NCBI GenBank assembly: GCA_030407005.1
Contig: JAUDYN010000001.1
Location: 3,968,001-4,032,000, forward strand
Origin: Desarmillaria ectypa
Lineage: Eukaryota > Basidiomycota > Agaricomycetes > Agaricales > Physalacriaceae
Direction of reading: 5' to 3'
Length of the DNA: 64,000 bases
Positions 12,635-25,384 of the stretch are shown here, piece by piece. The notes below the pieces were generated by a model, which saw only the letters and a program-made list of their open reading frames with translations, had not been told where the DNA came from and did not search any database. Position 1 is the first letter of the stretch. The number at the start of each line of letters is the position of its first letter. Both the position numbers and the translations under genes were made by a program.

Positions 12635-14335
12635 TCACCGAATTCGTGATCTGAGTTCTTGAGTAAGGTAGTGCCAGGTATAGTGTGACCAGCCTTCTAA
12701 GACGCCAGCGCCTGTCATAATATGAAGGCAGTCGGACGTAACGTGCTAGAAGAAGTCAAGTCAGATGTCTCTTATGAATACTCCAAGGATCTGCGTCATT
12801 GGGTCTTGAAAATGCGGCCATCCTTCCCTTACCGCACACAGAGGGGTAATTCTCCGGCCACATGTTCCCGACGCAATGAAGATGCATGGATGCTAGCAGT
12901 GGAAAGAACCAAACTCACCGCATCAGGGCGTAAACGCGCTGGTCTGTCAATAGGAAGGAAGTGTATGTCAGGGTATTGCGTGTTTGAAAGCACGTCCTGT
13001 CATAACGAAAAAAAAACAATTCAGTTAAAATCCTTTGGAGAACCAGGATGAATTGGGCCTGTCGAGCTTTAGAAAAGTGACGCACGCCACTGTGTGCTCG
13101 ACGGGCTTTCATACACCCGTGAAATTACGAAGACATACCTGGAAGACCTGATTGTACTCTTCTATATTTGCCCAGTTGAACCACTTCCAAATCCACGGCT
13201 GGATCTTTGTCCAGGGTTCTTCAGCCTTATGGCAGTCTTCGTGTCCCGGAAGGTACGCGCGCACAATGACCTGTCTTCGACCTCTTTTGCCGTTGGCCAG
13301 TACCTGGCCGCCCATGCTCTTCACACCACTTTGTACCTGATCGGCCCAGAAAGACATTGCCTCTCTGAAGAAGCGAATAACTCCGTCGATCCCGTACCCT
13401 TCCTCCTCCTTCGACTCATCCCGGTAACCAGAAAAAAGAGTAGTCGTCCAGTGTCCGCCGGTGCTTAGAATCATGCTTCCATAGTTAGCCTCCGGCAGCG
13501 GGGCGGCGAATAATTGTAGATAATAATTCGGACTGAGATTCCACGCCTGTTCCTCACTAAAGAGGCTGAAGTCCTCCGGAGGATCATACAAAGTACGGTG
13601 AAGTTCCACGAGTTCCTGCTGCTCAAACAGCAGATCGACTCGGCGGAATGTGACGAGCGGTGTGATGGTGATATCGAAGCCTGGTGGTAGCCGAAGTTTG
13701 CGAATAAGCGGCGAGTCTGGGTTAAGGTATAGATTCTGGGGCCATGCACGGTCAAAGTAAGGGTTCTTGACGTAGTCTGGGGTTGCAATTACATGCGGGA
13801 AGAGCATGCAAGAAAGGGAGAAGAATTGGCCCTCCGTTATGGAGTCTGATTTCCCGTTAAAATGATTGGCGCATCAAAGAACGGCCGCCTACTCACCGCC
13901 AAGAAGCAACCACCCGCCCTGCTCTACCAAGTCACGTACCATCGCTTCTGCAGTGAATTCACGCGTCGTGCACTGCGGTGAAGGCTGCCAGCGCCAGTCG
14001 GTCACTCGTGGGAACCGCCGTTGCTCTTCCTCCTTCTCTCCGGTGCCGAGGTGCCAGTAGAATTCCCGTGAGCTTGCGCAGCCTTGAAAGCCAGAAAACT
14101 CGAGGGCGTCCGATTGGGACGTCATACTGCGGTTTTTGGCCGAGATGTCGTAGACCCATTGCCCGTTGGAGTACTCTTCTGGTGGACACGGCGACCTGAT
14201 TCTTCCTTCCGACAAGAATGGTAAGAAATCAAAAGATGGTGTGGTCATAAAGGTATAGAGAACGAGAAAGAGAGTTAATACACCGCCTAGGGCGACCAGC
14301 CTGAATGATATCGACCGCGTCCTTGGAATCATCAT
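12635..14335 (-). CDS. Membrane-anchored PC-esterase (Pmr5/Cas1p GDSL/SGNH-like acyl esterase)
   Basis: Four exons, 14335-13897, 13845-13139, 12996-12919 and 12745-12635, give 1335 nt and a 444-residue protein. An N-terminal hydrophobic segment (about residues 13-32) suggests a type II membrane protein of the secretory pathway. The catalytic serine motif GDS (G146-D147-S148) is created exactly across the first intron. The other catalytic pair, DxxH, is at D413 and H416 (SDCLHIMTGAG) in the last exon, so the SGNH-type machinery is complete. Between them lie Trp-rich conserved blocks (HWTTTLFSGYRD, PDIHFLPIDRPARLRPDA). Relatives of the PC-esterase/Cas1 group acetylate or deacetylate cell-surface polysaccharides; the substrate here is unknown. 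The single long open frame at 13807-13109 would miss both catalytic ends. Confidence 0.88.
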
Positions 14336-15075
14336 CGTGGCAAGAAGTAAAAGGAAAGACGAATTACAAAATTTGGTGCAGCGCCATTCACGCGATCACG
14401 TTCTATATTTAGACCTGGAACCCCTTGCTATGAAACCGCTTTTTTGCTATGACTACGATTATATACGCTCTAATGATTCACAGACCTTTTTGTCCCAAAG
14501 CTCTAATGGTTGCAAGAAAGTAAAGAGGCTAACCGGTCTAGTGGAGGCATCATATGTCCACATCATCGAGAACCATGTGAAGATTTTGAGGGTACAAAAT
14601 GGACTGATAGATTGCCATCCAGGCCCCTTTACCGTTACCACCATGATGTCATATGTTGCACTTGCAGTTCGTTGTACAGCTATGTTTAATTGTATCCACT
14701 GATATGAATATGTGGTGCAACCTGTAGTGAAGGCTGTGGATCTTCAGATGCTGTGGAATCCGGATGATGGCCTGAAGATCAGCTTGATTCTTCTGTGAAA
14801 TTGCTTGGCGGCCTAACCGGCATAAATGAATGGTTCTAAATAAGGCAATGCACATGATCCGCTGACCATGTGATGATGATGATGGGAGCTTGAATATGTC
14901 ACAATAGCACCGATTCAAAACAAGGACCATGACTATAAAATAGTCAGCAAGGACAAATTTTGACAAAGAGGTTACGCACTTGATAAATTACAAAACTTGC
15001 ATGGACACCACCACATACATTATAAACAAAAAATGTCATAGAATACAATTTTACTTTCCTTCTAACAACCATAAA
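14336..15075. other. Intergenic, AT-rich, no gene seen
   Basis: The stretch holds the upstream region of the esterase and the 3' flank of the importin gene. Only short meaningless frames are present. I specifically looked on the minus strand for a continuation of the importin C-terminus and found none. Confidence 0.5.
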
Positions 15076-18000
15076 TCATAGCTCCCATTCTTGCCTCAGC
15101 TTAGAGGTTCCTAGATCCCTGACACTCCCCAGCCCCACCAACAAAGCCTCGCCGTCCGGCCCAGGCGGTATTCTCCCTTCATACAACACTTCTAAAAGCT
15201 TTCCCATATCTTCCAATGCGAAATCCTCCATCTCCTCAATCAACGCCAAGTCCTCGTCTTCCTCCTCGTCCAATTGTCGCCCTGTCCTTCCCCGACGCAT
15301 CTCCGCGATCCGGCTCAGCTGCCGCTTGATCGCATCCAAGATGCTTTGCTTCACTTCTGGCGTCACGATCTCGTGTGACATCTGTATGCTGATCTTCAAA
15401 CAGTCACTTAGACTCTTGAATAGCGAGCTTAGGAATCCGGCGTCATGCTCCGTCGTTACACATGAGATGAGCTGGGCATATGTCGCGTGGATCATCTGGG
15501 GCGTGAGTGTGCCGGAAGTATGGCCTGAGTGTAGGAGAATAGGAAGGAGCCTGATTTTGGAGAATGCATCAGATGTGGGTGGGGAAGGAAGGCGGAGGAT
15601 AAGCTTAACTTACATGGCACACGCCTCTCTTACACCATCGTGAAAGTAGAATTTCAATCCCCCTAGAGCGACTTCCAGACTCTGGCTGACCCACATGCCG
15701 TATTTGCTTCCCAGGGTCGAGGCGTGGATGAGCATTGTCTCCAAAGCCTGGCATTTTTCCTCTATGCCTAACGTTCGCACAGAGAGGAGCTGATTGTCCA
15801 TGGAAATTATATCCCACCCTGGCGTCGACGGCGGGGTCTCGGTAGGAGAGGCCGGAGCGTCTAAGTAGAGACGACTATTTGAGAGAGAGAAAACCGAATC
15901 AGGGACTTGTCCTCACCATAAACGCTGACATCCGCCTTCTTACTTGCCATCGCCAAGAGACCCGGCATGACCACGGGAAGATAAGGCTCAAACTCCAGCC
16001 CCATAGCTTGACAGACCTTGGCCCAGGTGCCCATGAGATAATGCGCTACCTGTGTATCAGAAGGGTCCGGAGGAGATTCTGCGATGCATTCATGTGTTAG
16101 AACAGATAGAAAAGATAGGCCAAAGCCCGCACTTTGAATTCGGATGAGAAGTTCAACGAGTGTGCCGGAGTCACGTCGGAAAGTATCCGGTCCAACCGCA
16201 ATAGCTGTCCCAAATCGTTAGGATATAAATTAGTATAAAACAGGGACGAAAGGCATGCCAATCAGCCCTGCGCATTCCATAGCTTTATTCCTCATCCGCT
16301 TGAACTCGCTAGAATCGGCGTTGCGCAGTACATTTAGCAACAGCGGCATTATGATAACATAATGCTATGGATACATGAGTAATAGCGCAGCACTGCGAAC
16401 CAATGACATACCTTCCCGAATGTCCTCTCGCTAGCATCGGCTACCATTGCAAGTGTCGTAATAGCTTGTTCCTGAACATATCGTCGATCTGTTGTACCAG
16501 TAAGTAGCTTCAGCAATCGTTCTACGATAGGATCCAGGTACGGCAATAGGGTATCCCGCTCAACGCCCTCGCAAAAGTTAATCAAAGCCGCCGAAGCGTG
16601 AGAGTGAACTCTACAATTACAGTTAGCTCAAGATGAACACAGCTGACAGGATGATCACCTAGGTTCAGGGTCTTCTAGTGTGGGTATGAGGACACTCAGA
16701 AGAGAATTGTAGTGGTCTTCTTGTAGCAGGTCCGCGAGATCAGTGCAGAGTTGACCCCTTGAAAAGACATTAGCCCTGACCACGCCAAATGATTATTGCG
16801 GACATACACGCATTGGCATGCCGCCCAGCGCACTCGAGGGTGGGTGTCTGCGAACATCGGGGTCACAAGCCTGTAGAATCGATGGTCAGGAAAACACTAA
16901 AACGTCACGCAACAGAAGACGCCTACCCTACTACTTTGGTCAACTCGTTTTGCATAGTCTGGGCGATACTATAAGTCAAAAAATGATACATTCGAGGTGT
17001 ATAAGAATTCATTACCTTTCCGGTACCTTCCGCGATGGCCGCGATGGCCATAAGACCAGCATGCCTAGCCCTCCAGTCATAGTTTGCAAGCATAGAAGGA
17101 ATGTACTGAAATGCCGGCGGAAGCACTGCGTTCCCCCCCAACGCACAGGCGACGCGATCAAGAGAATGTTCATACAGAGCAGGTGAAGTGTCATCTGCTT
17201 CCGTTGTCCCTGCAGATGGCTATGGGAAAAGAAATTGCGCTTCAGCCGGCAGAAACGACGACCAGAAGCGATAAAACTATAACTCACGTCTTCTTTGAGC
17301 CACTCCAGCGTGCTGTCCTCGTCATCATCATACTCGCCCATACCCTCGAGACAAGCGCGGACGAGTAATCCTACCCACCCCTCGACATTTCTAACCATGC
17401 TCGGCTTGGCTTCCGTTAGACTAACCATCATCTCCAAGGCAGCGAGTCTCAGGGTTTTGATATCCTCATCATCTTGATCAGGGTCTTTTCCTTGTGATGA
17501 AGACGAAGGAGGAAATGTGAAGGGTTGTTTCATCGTCGGGGTTGGGCCACTGTCAGCAGCCGGTAGAACCAAGGAAGGAAGGAAGGATAATAATCCATGT
17601 AGGTGAATTGAAAAAAGTGTCGGATGCGTGGAACATAGGGGATGTAATGCGGTCAAAAGGGAGGTGAGATGACGATGGGGTGTAGATGGTAATGTCTCGA
17701 GGATAGGATACATTAACGACAGCGATTGGGCAAGCTGGGTTGCATCTGCTGCATTGAGGTAAGCGACAGATGCTAGGAGAGCTGCGTGTCGAACATCAAT
17801 AGATGATGGATCCTGCAAGCCGTTTCTAAAAACGTGGAGCACAGCATCGGTTTGAAGGTCCATGACGAGGTTAGGACAGCCCGAGAAAACACGGTAAGCT
17901 GTTTCCCGCATGGAAGGTTCTTGATCTCGCGCCATGGAAAATACCTGGGCTTGTAACGCATGCCATGGCCGGCCTCGAGACATGCCCTGGTTTGCGAGAT

Positions 18001-18487
18001 CACATACCGAGTCCACGGATTTCCGGCGTACCACTGATGACGGCTCGTGGGAAAGGGAGTGCAAGAGGAGCCGCTCGAGAGTGGTCAAGGTTTGTGATGA
18101 TAGGTGGTCATATAAAGTGAGGCGTGGGTGTGTCGGTGAGTTCGCTTGCGATTGACGAAAAAGTAATCTTCTAAGGAGAACTAGGGAAAAAGAACGCATC
18201 TAGATGACATTCCAGCAAGTCGCCACCTATACAGGGAAATTAGTTACGCACTACTTCTGTATCTGCTACAATCGAAAATTGAGCTAATGCCAGGAGATAT
18301 AGCTCTGGCGTATGTGCCAGGCGGTCGTTGACTGTTTGCTCGGCACTACAAGATTTTTCGTGTTAGTACCAATTGGTGAAGTGGACACGAAAACCAACTT
18401 GGATCTGATCTCATTGTCCCCCAGTACGAGATTAGAGAGTATCTGTGTTAGTTCAGCAGTGATTTCTGGAGGGACGACTGGGTCCAT
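15076..18487 (-). CDS. Importin-beta family nuclear transport receptor, Kap121/importin-5 type, short C-terminus
   Basis: Karyopherins of this type bind cargo such as ribosomal proteins and histones together with Ran-GTP and carry it through nuclear pores. Thirteen exons were traced: 18487-18399, 18345-18252, 18199-17288, 17219-17016, 16958-16927, 16870-16808, 16757-16659, 16610-16412, 16364-16259, 16204-16133, 16078-15917, 15860-15614 and 15550-15076. They give about 917 residues of HEAT repeats. The start MDPVVPPEITAELTQIL and the segments LADLLQEDHYNSLLSVLIP, PYLPVVMPGLL and LGIEEKCQALETML match the family in order. An acidic patch (DEEEDEDLALIEEMEDF) follows near residue 850. Typical members run to about 1090 residues with further HEAT repeats after that patch. 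Here a TGA at 15076-15078 ends the frame soon after it. The intron at 16258-16205 appears to use a GC donor. Confidence 0.9.
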
Positions 18488-19879
18488 GTCGTGATCGGTG
18501 ATCAAGGAAAGACAGCACTCCGTGTCGAAAAAATGACCACGAGGTGCTCGGCCCGAGTATCCGCATCCTGTTGTCGACGCCGTACCAAGTACTGGCTGTC
18601 GGTCGAGATTTACGCTGTACAGGATGGTGAAGTCCACCCAGTCGAGACTATCTCATTCAAGTAGGCTGGGTATGCAACAAGAGTCTGCATTACAATCTGT
18701 TCTGTACATTTCAGCAGTCTTCGAAGTAATAAGCCGACGGCGAGAAATTTAACTGGATTTTTTTGCGAACCAAGAAGCAGTAGCCCCTGAATTTGTCTTC
18801 CTGCAGGTAACTGACTTGGAAACTTCTGAGAAGTTTCGGGGTTTCTTGTGGCGTTTTGACACCCTGTATCTGTGTTCTAGAATTTGAGGAGATTTAGCCA
18901 CAACAATCTCACAAAATATGCCCTTTGAAAAGTACCTCGAAACCACAGAGATCCCAAAGAAGAGTGAGACCGCAGGTCAATGCGTCTCTAGCAGATCTTC
19001 TTGACTCCATACGCCATTTCATTTGACGTACAAGTACAGACGAGCTCTTCAAAGGAAGACGAAGGAGTACATATATCGGAAGCCTGCTGAGTTGTTGACG
19101 CTCTCCCCACACAAACGTGACAGCCTGAACGGTGACAACGATGATGCATCGATACAGAGCATTTAGCGTAGAAATATGATGGTAATACTTCGATTTTCTG
19201 CGGTAAAAACGGCGTAATACCGTCTGGTGGATCGGGGAGTGAATCAACCTGTCTCAGCAGAAACGTTCCCGCCCCGCGCTTACGGGACAAAGGACTGTTT
19301 TCGGAAATAGAGGTGTTAATGTGGCTAGACATGCCTTCTACTGTCTCCCTAGATATGACATGACAATTGTGACATTCATGATTAATATATGCGCAGCATT
19401 AAATAGAAAAAGAAAGCAAGAGCCAGCAGAAGTTGATAGATTCTCAACGAATGCATATGACTACCGGATCAAGAGCAAATGTACTCGCAAACAATCTAAC
19501 TGTTTGACCAGAGCAACATTCAGTGGCATATATTGTCAAACAAGCTTGCCAATGAACGGAGTGAGTCAAAGAAATTCAAAGACGCGTTGCGCGCAGAGAT
19601 CACGTGAACGTCATGTGATATTAACACCTCGATAACTCCTATCTATGTTAGTTTTCCGAGATCAACACACACCAACACCAACACCATCCGCGTTTTGTGG
19701 AGATTGGATTGACAACAAATGACTTTTTCTCCATGGGGCTCATCATTCTTTTACGTTCCCTGCACGTACCGTTCTAATCGGCCCCTAAACCTAGACCCTA
19801 TTGACCTTTGTTGAGCTACCTAGTATGTACCTGAATCCTGAGCGCTACACCATCCTTTTTCTCTTCACACCTCCATGCT
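18488..19879. other. Intergenic with one weak open frame
   Basis: The part next to 18488 should contain the importin promoter, and the part before 19880 the promoter of the F-box gene. A minus-strand frame at 19332-18988 (114 codons, with several Cys/His pairs such as CSVSMHHRCHRSGCHVC) could suggest a small zinc-binding protein. I see no supporting introns or known family and do not call it a gene. Confidence 0.4.
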
Positions 19880-20731
19880 ATGGGGGAGGACGGTTTACCG
19901 AAGGTTCCCGAACTGCCTATTGAACTCGAAAGAGATATTTTCGAGCTCACAGCGACACTGTATCCTGGTAGTGCCTACCAACTAACTACAGTCTCAAAAC
20001 GGGTCCAAATATGGTGAGTCTCTTTCTTATCATGCGGAATTTTACTGATGGTTCGTAACAGGATGGAAATTCTCATATATCAAACGGTCGTCCTTGGCTT
20101 CCCCAAGTTGCAGACGAACCTCTTCTTACAGACAGTCGACTCTCGACCTGCCAGCTTTTTCGCTTCTCACGTCAAAAATCTCTACCTCACCTTTGTGAGC
20201 TATCCACAAGCCCAGAAGGTTCTCTCCGTATGTACCGGCGTGACCAACCTTGCCTGCTGGGCGGCTTCTTCCAGTCTAGAGCTGCTTCCCCTTCCTCGGC
20301 AACCACTAGAGCGACTGTCCGTGAATGTCGCTACCCTTATGCAACTGTGTGAAACACGAAAGCCGGACTTTTCACATCCTGCTTTCCGAGCGCTGACCCA
20401 CTTGGATATTACCGAACCCCCAACTTCGTCGGTAGATATTGATTGGTCAGCCCTGTATAAACTCCCTAAACTCACGCATATCTCAATCGGGAACTTAACG
20501 GAGAGCCACCATCTATTCCTACTCAAGGAACTGCTGGCGAACTGTGAATCACTGCTCTATTTAGTGGTGATTTCGGATCACGGGGAGTTCACCAAGCGCG
20601 TCAGCGAGGAGATAGATGACAGACGGCTAAAAATACTTCCGTATTTTCACCATCCTAAAGAATATCGCACGTATTGGGAGGATGTTCAGAGAGGCCTGCC
20701 GGACTTCTGGGGATATTTGGGAGATAATTGA
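19880..20731 (+). CDS. F-box-like protein, about 267 residues
   Basis: Exon 19880-20013 joins exon 20062-20731 through a 48-nt intron (GTGAGT..AACAG), giving 804 nt. The N-terminal segment VPELPIELERDIFELTA followed by a hydrophobic helix looks like the degenerate F-box seen in large basidiomycete families. Such boxes dock to Skp1 in SCF ubiquitin ligases. The rest has leucine-rich stretches (HVKNLYLTF, FRALTHLDI, LPKLTHISIGNL) spaced like irregular leucine-rich repeats, the usual substrate-binding part. These families expand and vary strongly, so a specific target cannot be named. The first ATG in frame after an upstream region without coding character was chosen as start. Confidence 0.72.
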
Positions 20732-23700
20732 TGGTGGGCGCCCTGCTGACTTGCTATATATACTGATTCAGTGCTACGCAGCGAGCGAAAACTTTATGCG
20801 TTTAGCGCTGATGATAACTTTGTTCCTTCCTCTTTTTAATGGGATTGATCGCGGAAGGCGACCGACAACAACATTCCGAATTGTTGATCATGTACAACAT
20901 CTGTCCATCCAGGGCAAATATCACCTCATCTATTAAACCTTTCCCAGCACCGCGAAATATACCCTCTCGAACGAAACTATGATACCTGAGCCTTCCACAG
21001 AGCTTGAACTATGAGCTCGAAAATTGCCGTCGCCCCCAAAAAATTAGGATGCGTCGCTCTAGCGGTGTCTGTAACCCAGCTAGTGAGATTGCAGTCCCTT
21101 GCTTATCATGTGTAAGCAAACCCCGCCCATTTCATACTTCGTGTTGCCATAACATGTCATATCTTGACTGGCATGATATGAAGAGTACCAAAACAGCGGC
21201 TCGAAGCACGAGTTGATAGACATCCGCTCAGCCATGCCGTATGATCCCTTCGCCGCACAGTCGAATCTCTGTTGACGCGCAAGCTCCCCGCTCTACAAAC
21301 GAAGTTAGACTGCATAATCACCATGCCTCGAGGCCTGCTCGGCTTCACTTAGCCTATCCGCCGTGAGGTTGTAGACTAGGACTGGTCAAGTGTTATTAAA
21401 GCATTTTACATAACACCTATATGAATCAAGGCCTTTGATTCGTGAAGCGATCCACGATATCAGTTTTGTACCAGTTTTTATGAGAAAACTGCACGCGTAC
21501 TCCACGGATGCTCACTTGTATGTACAATATGCCGTCCGTCCCCAAGCCTTCACTGACACTGCGATTAGATAACCATCCGGGCGAGTTCGGGTCTAAATGC
21601 CACCGTATCTGACGTCCTCCCCAGCTCTGGTCTCTAGTACTTAATGAACCTTCATGAAGAGAGCTAGACCTCAGTTCTTTGGTAGCCCAATTTGTGAAAG
21701 CGATAACGATCGAAGAGTACAGGGTGCTTGCTGAGAACAGATCGCGTCCATAGATGTCCCTCCCGGAGAGGAAACTTCGATGCTGCGGCATCGTAAGCAG
21801 AACGAAATGGACGAACAACGGACCCTTCGTAACATCCCGCCTGCTTCGGCCCATGATTACTATGACTTACCTGCAAAGCTCTGGGCTGTGGGCTGGTACG
21901 CAGTGCAGCATGGCATACGCTGATCAGATACTAAAATCTGCAGCTGCCCGTTTTCAGTCGAGCTCACACAATATCAATACTTCGCCTGGATTGAAGTTTC
22001 GTCACCATAGGAGAAATGTATCTCGGCACTCTCTATTCATTTCGTCTTCCATTCGGCCGATATCCGCATCCACCGTTACAAATGCCAGTGGCGCGCACCA
22101 ACATCTTCCGACCTGAGAGGACCCTGTCCGGACCTCAATACTTAGCTTCCCGTTTTTTTTCCCACTTCACACCTGATGCAGACCTTGCAATCTTACCAGT
22201 CGCGGACATCTTCCTAGGAACGGCAGGAGTGTCATTATTCCTTATTTGCTAGAGCGTGAGTTTGATGGGCTTTACCTATTACGGCCTCAGTCTAGTTGTT
22301 CACGGAGGGCTTCAACACTCTCCATGAGAAGCCTGGCTTTTTTACACTCAAGCTACCATTCATCAAGCTAGCGACAATCCGTACCACTTTTTGTTGTGAA
22401 ACGGGGGATCAGTTCGATCCCGGTCAGTACATGCGCGTTGTCAGGCCAGTAGTATTGCGCTTGGCTGAGCTCTTCAAACGCATGCAGATGTAGACTACTC
22501 TACCTCCTTTCATACTAAATGTTATGAATCTTCTACTAATTTCCTCTTTCTTCCTCCTTAATCAGCAAGTTCGGCCATCATCTCGGCTTAACTCTCAGAT
22601 TCCAACACTTTGGGGAATTGGTTTGAAGCTAATTGTTTAGTAAGGATACCCTGCCATCTTCTAGTTCGTATGTCTTTTCGACCGTTCTACCTCGATTCCT
22701 ACTGTAGCTCTCTTCCTGTCAGCATCACTCTATTCCCAACAAGGTCGCACGGAATTTATGAACTTCTGTGCTACCAATCCTCTATTAGCCAGTGCTAAAA
22801 CGAAGTGAATAACTGAATGGCACTCATTTAGAGAGTACATTCAATAAAACGCTCAATTTAAAGTAATTTTGATGTTTAGTTTACCTACTCTTTGCAGCGT
22901 TGCAGGTTGCCATTAAATAAAGCAAGGTTTGGACATAACTAAAAGGTGCGAATATGAGATGTTTTTGAAAGATATTTAGATCTGAAGTGAGTACCTCGAA
23001 TAAGACTGCGACTCGGAACGACTCGGTTAAATGAGGTTCAATACAGGGACCGTGACACAATGTACTACTAGTATCGTCCTCATGTGGATGCCTACGGCCC
23101 TACGCTCCAATGAGCTCAATCATTTGCTTTGTGCTTATTCCTCTGTTGGGAGCATTAGTTCTCGTACGCTATCAGGAACTACACTCGACGCAGACACGAA
23201 TTCATCGGCGCTTCTAGGGAGGCCACAATGCATCTTCTCGAGATCTAGCCCCGACCCCTTGTTCGGAATTGAGCTTACACCTCCGGCCAGGAAAGGACGT
23301 CGTGGGAAAGCAATGCTCTGGACTTTGAGCTCTCGTCATCTATAACGAGGGGTTCCCCACTCAGCCGCGTGAGGAATAAACCCAGCACATCAACAATCGA
23401 GAGCTGACGATTGTAGGTATAGTTAGTTATTCATTCATTCCGCGGACAAGGAATAAGACATGATCCGGTGCTACGAACACAATTGGATGGCATGAGTGAT
23501 CGCATGCATTGTAGACGGGCTCCCTGATCCGACATACCTATTACTTCTACCTCTAATATACTCTTATCGCAAATTATAAAGTGTTAAGTATAGTCTGAGG
23601 GCCCTAACATTTTGTCAGAATTATCTTCTGAATGTGCTTACTTATCTCCCGTAGAAAATATCTTGATAGGCCTCGTGGTTCAGAATTTTATTAATGTGGA

Positions 23701-25384
23701 ATATAATGACACGTGCCACGTTTTAGACCCTATATAGCATTAAATGGCCTTACTACGGGAGAGTCGACATTATAATAAAAACATATTCCAAAATGAGGCA
23801 TTTGCAAAATGTCCGACGGACCGTGGTTCTTGATTCGAATGGCAGCGCATGCGAACATGACAGGACCGCCTGCGACACTGTTCAGCCTCTCAGTACTTCC
23901 GAATCCAAGAATACTTGAACCTTATCTGCATCAGCCCCTCTGACAAAACAATCTAGTAAGATGAGTGCTTGGCAGCTGCACATACAACGTAGTCGAACGA
24001 GTTTCGTATCAACACGGATAAATAGTGTCATCTGAGTTATCTAGTAACAGCATAGCGACGGTCCCGATAAAATCCAGGTTCATCAGTATAAGATACAAGA
24101 TCAATCAACCTGAGATCATACTCTAACTTCCTAAACCCAATCCGTCGTCTACATCGATATCTCACTCACCATAATGACAGTGCAAAATCGTGTCAATAAC
24201 AATAAAGAGACATCTACCGAAGCGGAAATGCACCATACAAGTTGATGAATTGGAATTTAACGGCTTCATGCGAAGAAAAAAAGTCGTAAAAACGACCCTC
24301 TGTGAGGCTGCTGGCCGGCGGCAAGAAGTTCGAACGATCACAAATGATGACGCATCCAACAGCCTCTGTTAGGGGGTGGCATACCCCGGTCTCCTCGTTT
24401 TTTTTAGGTGCTTGATCACGACATGGAAGTGTATTACCTCTTCATTGCATCCACGTATCCTAAGCCAGATACTAGGATCTAACCCAACCCGGATATATGA
24501 CTCAATGACGAGAATCCGCGGCTCGTCTCAGGGACGCTGGTCACGCTAACAACTCAGCAATCCTATACTTCCACAAGGCCTTCCCTTCCCACATATCGAA
24601 GAATCGGCTCTGTACGGTCACTTCAACACCTTCACAGGATCCTTTCCCACCGGCGATTATACATATCTGCGCTTTCGGGTGGGGAAATGCTAGTCAGAAA
24701 CACTGCTCAGGGATGTCCATTTCCCACACATACGCTCTCGCTTTCAGATGGCATTAGCAGCCATCAGATACTAAGCGACAAGATTGCTCAAGCGGAGAAT
24801 ATTCCTACTTTAACAGGCGTTGAGGTTCGATTAGTGGCAAGAGAGGAAGGGAAGTGGGGAGTATCGCGTCAGCATTACAAGACCGTATAGAGATGTTCAA
24901 GTTTGGTATGGAGGGACGATGGGATGCTGTTCTAGAGGTGTGATATTGCAGAGATGTTTTTTGAACTATGTCTATCTTGCGCTTTGCGCTATTTTCAGGG
25001 CCTCGGGTGGCTTAAGAACGTGTGGACCCGTGGTGACGGCACCGCAATCATTTGCTTCCTTAACACCTCTTGGCGTAACACCAGGGAGAGTTGCTGGGCA
25101 TTTTTATTGGATTAGCAATTCATATCGGTCTGAGGTTAGATATGTACCATGGTGTTTCCAAGTGTAGCTTTTGCACTAGCGATAACACCTAAAAATAATT
25201 AGATCTCAGCAGCTCGCTCGAAGGACGACGCACGCGCTCCCACGAGCAGCGAGAAATGGTGGATACAGGAATACAGAAATTACAGAACAGCAGTAGTGGC
25301 ATTATGTAAGGTAGATATGGAGTAACAGAAAGACAACAAATGACAACACAAAGCAGAGCAGTAGAATTAAAAACAAAGAACGGT
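20732..25384. other. 4.6 kb gene-poor region
   Basis: Open frames are short and overlap on both strands. The longest is a minus-strand frame at 21854-21426 (142 codons), which has no recognised motif. Near 24660-24890 a plus-strand frame contains HQILSDKIAQAENIPTLTGVEVRLV, vaguely like a tautomerase or other small enzyme, but without a full domain. The final 200 bases are the 3' flank of the cyclophilin gene. Decayed mobile DNA is possible, yet I found no repeats or transposase motifs. Confidence 0.4.

Noticed and set aside
13109..13807. 232-codon minus-strand frame as a stand-alone gene
   Set aside because: It is only part of exon 2 of the PC-esterase; the catalytic GDS and DxxH lie on other exons that join in frame.
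17012..18199. 395-codon minus-strand frame as a complete gene
   Set aside because: It is exon 3 of the importin gene running on into an intron; two upstream and ten downstream exons continue the same protein.
22425..22450. tRNA-like T-loop sequence (GTTCGATCC)
   Set aside because: No matching acceptor stem, A box or anticodon arm at the right distance; it is just a short GGGATC/GATCCC hairpin.
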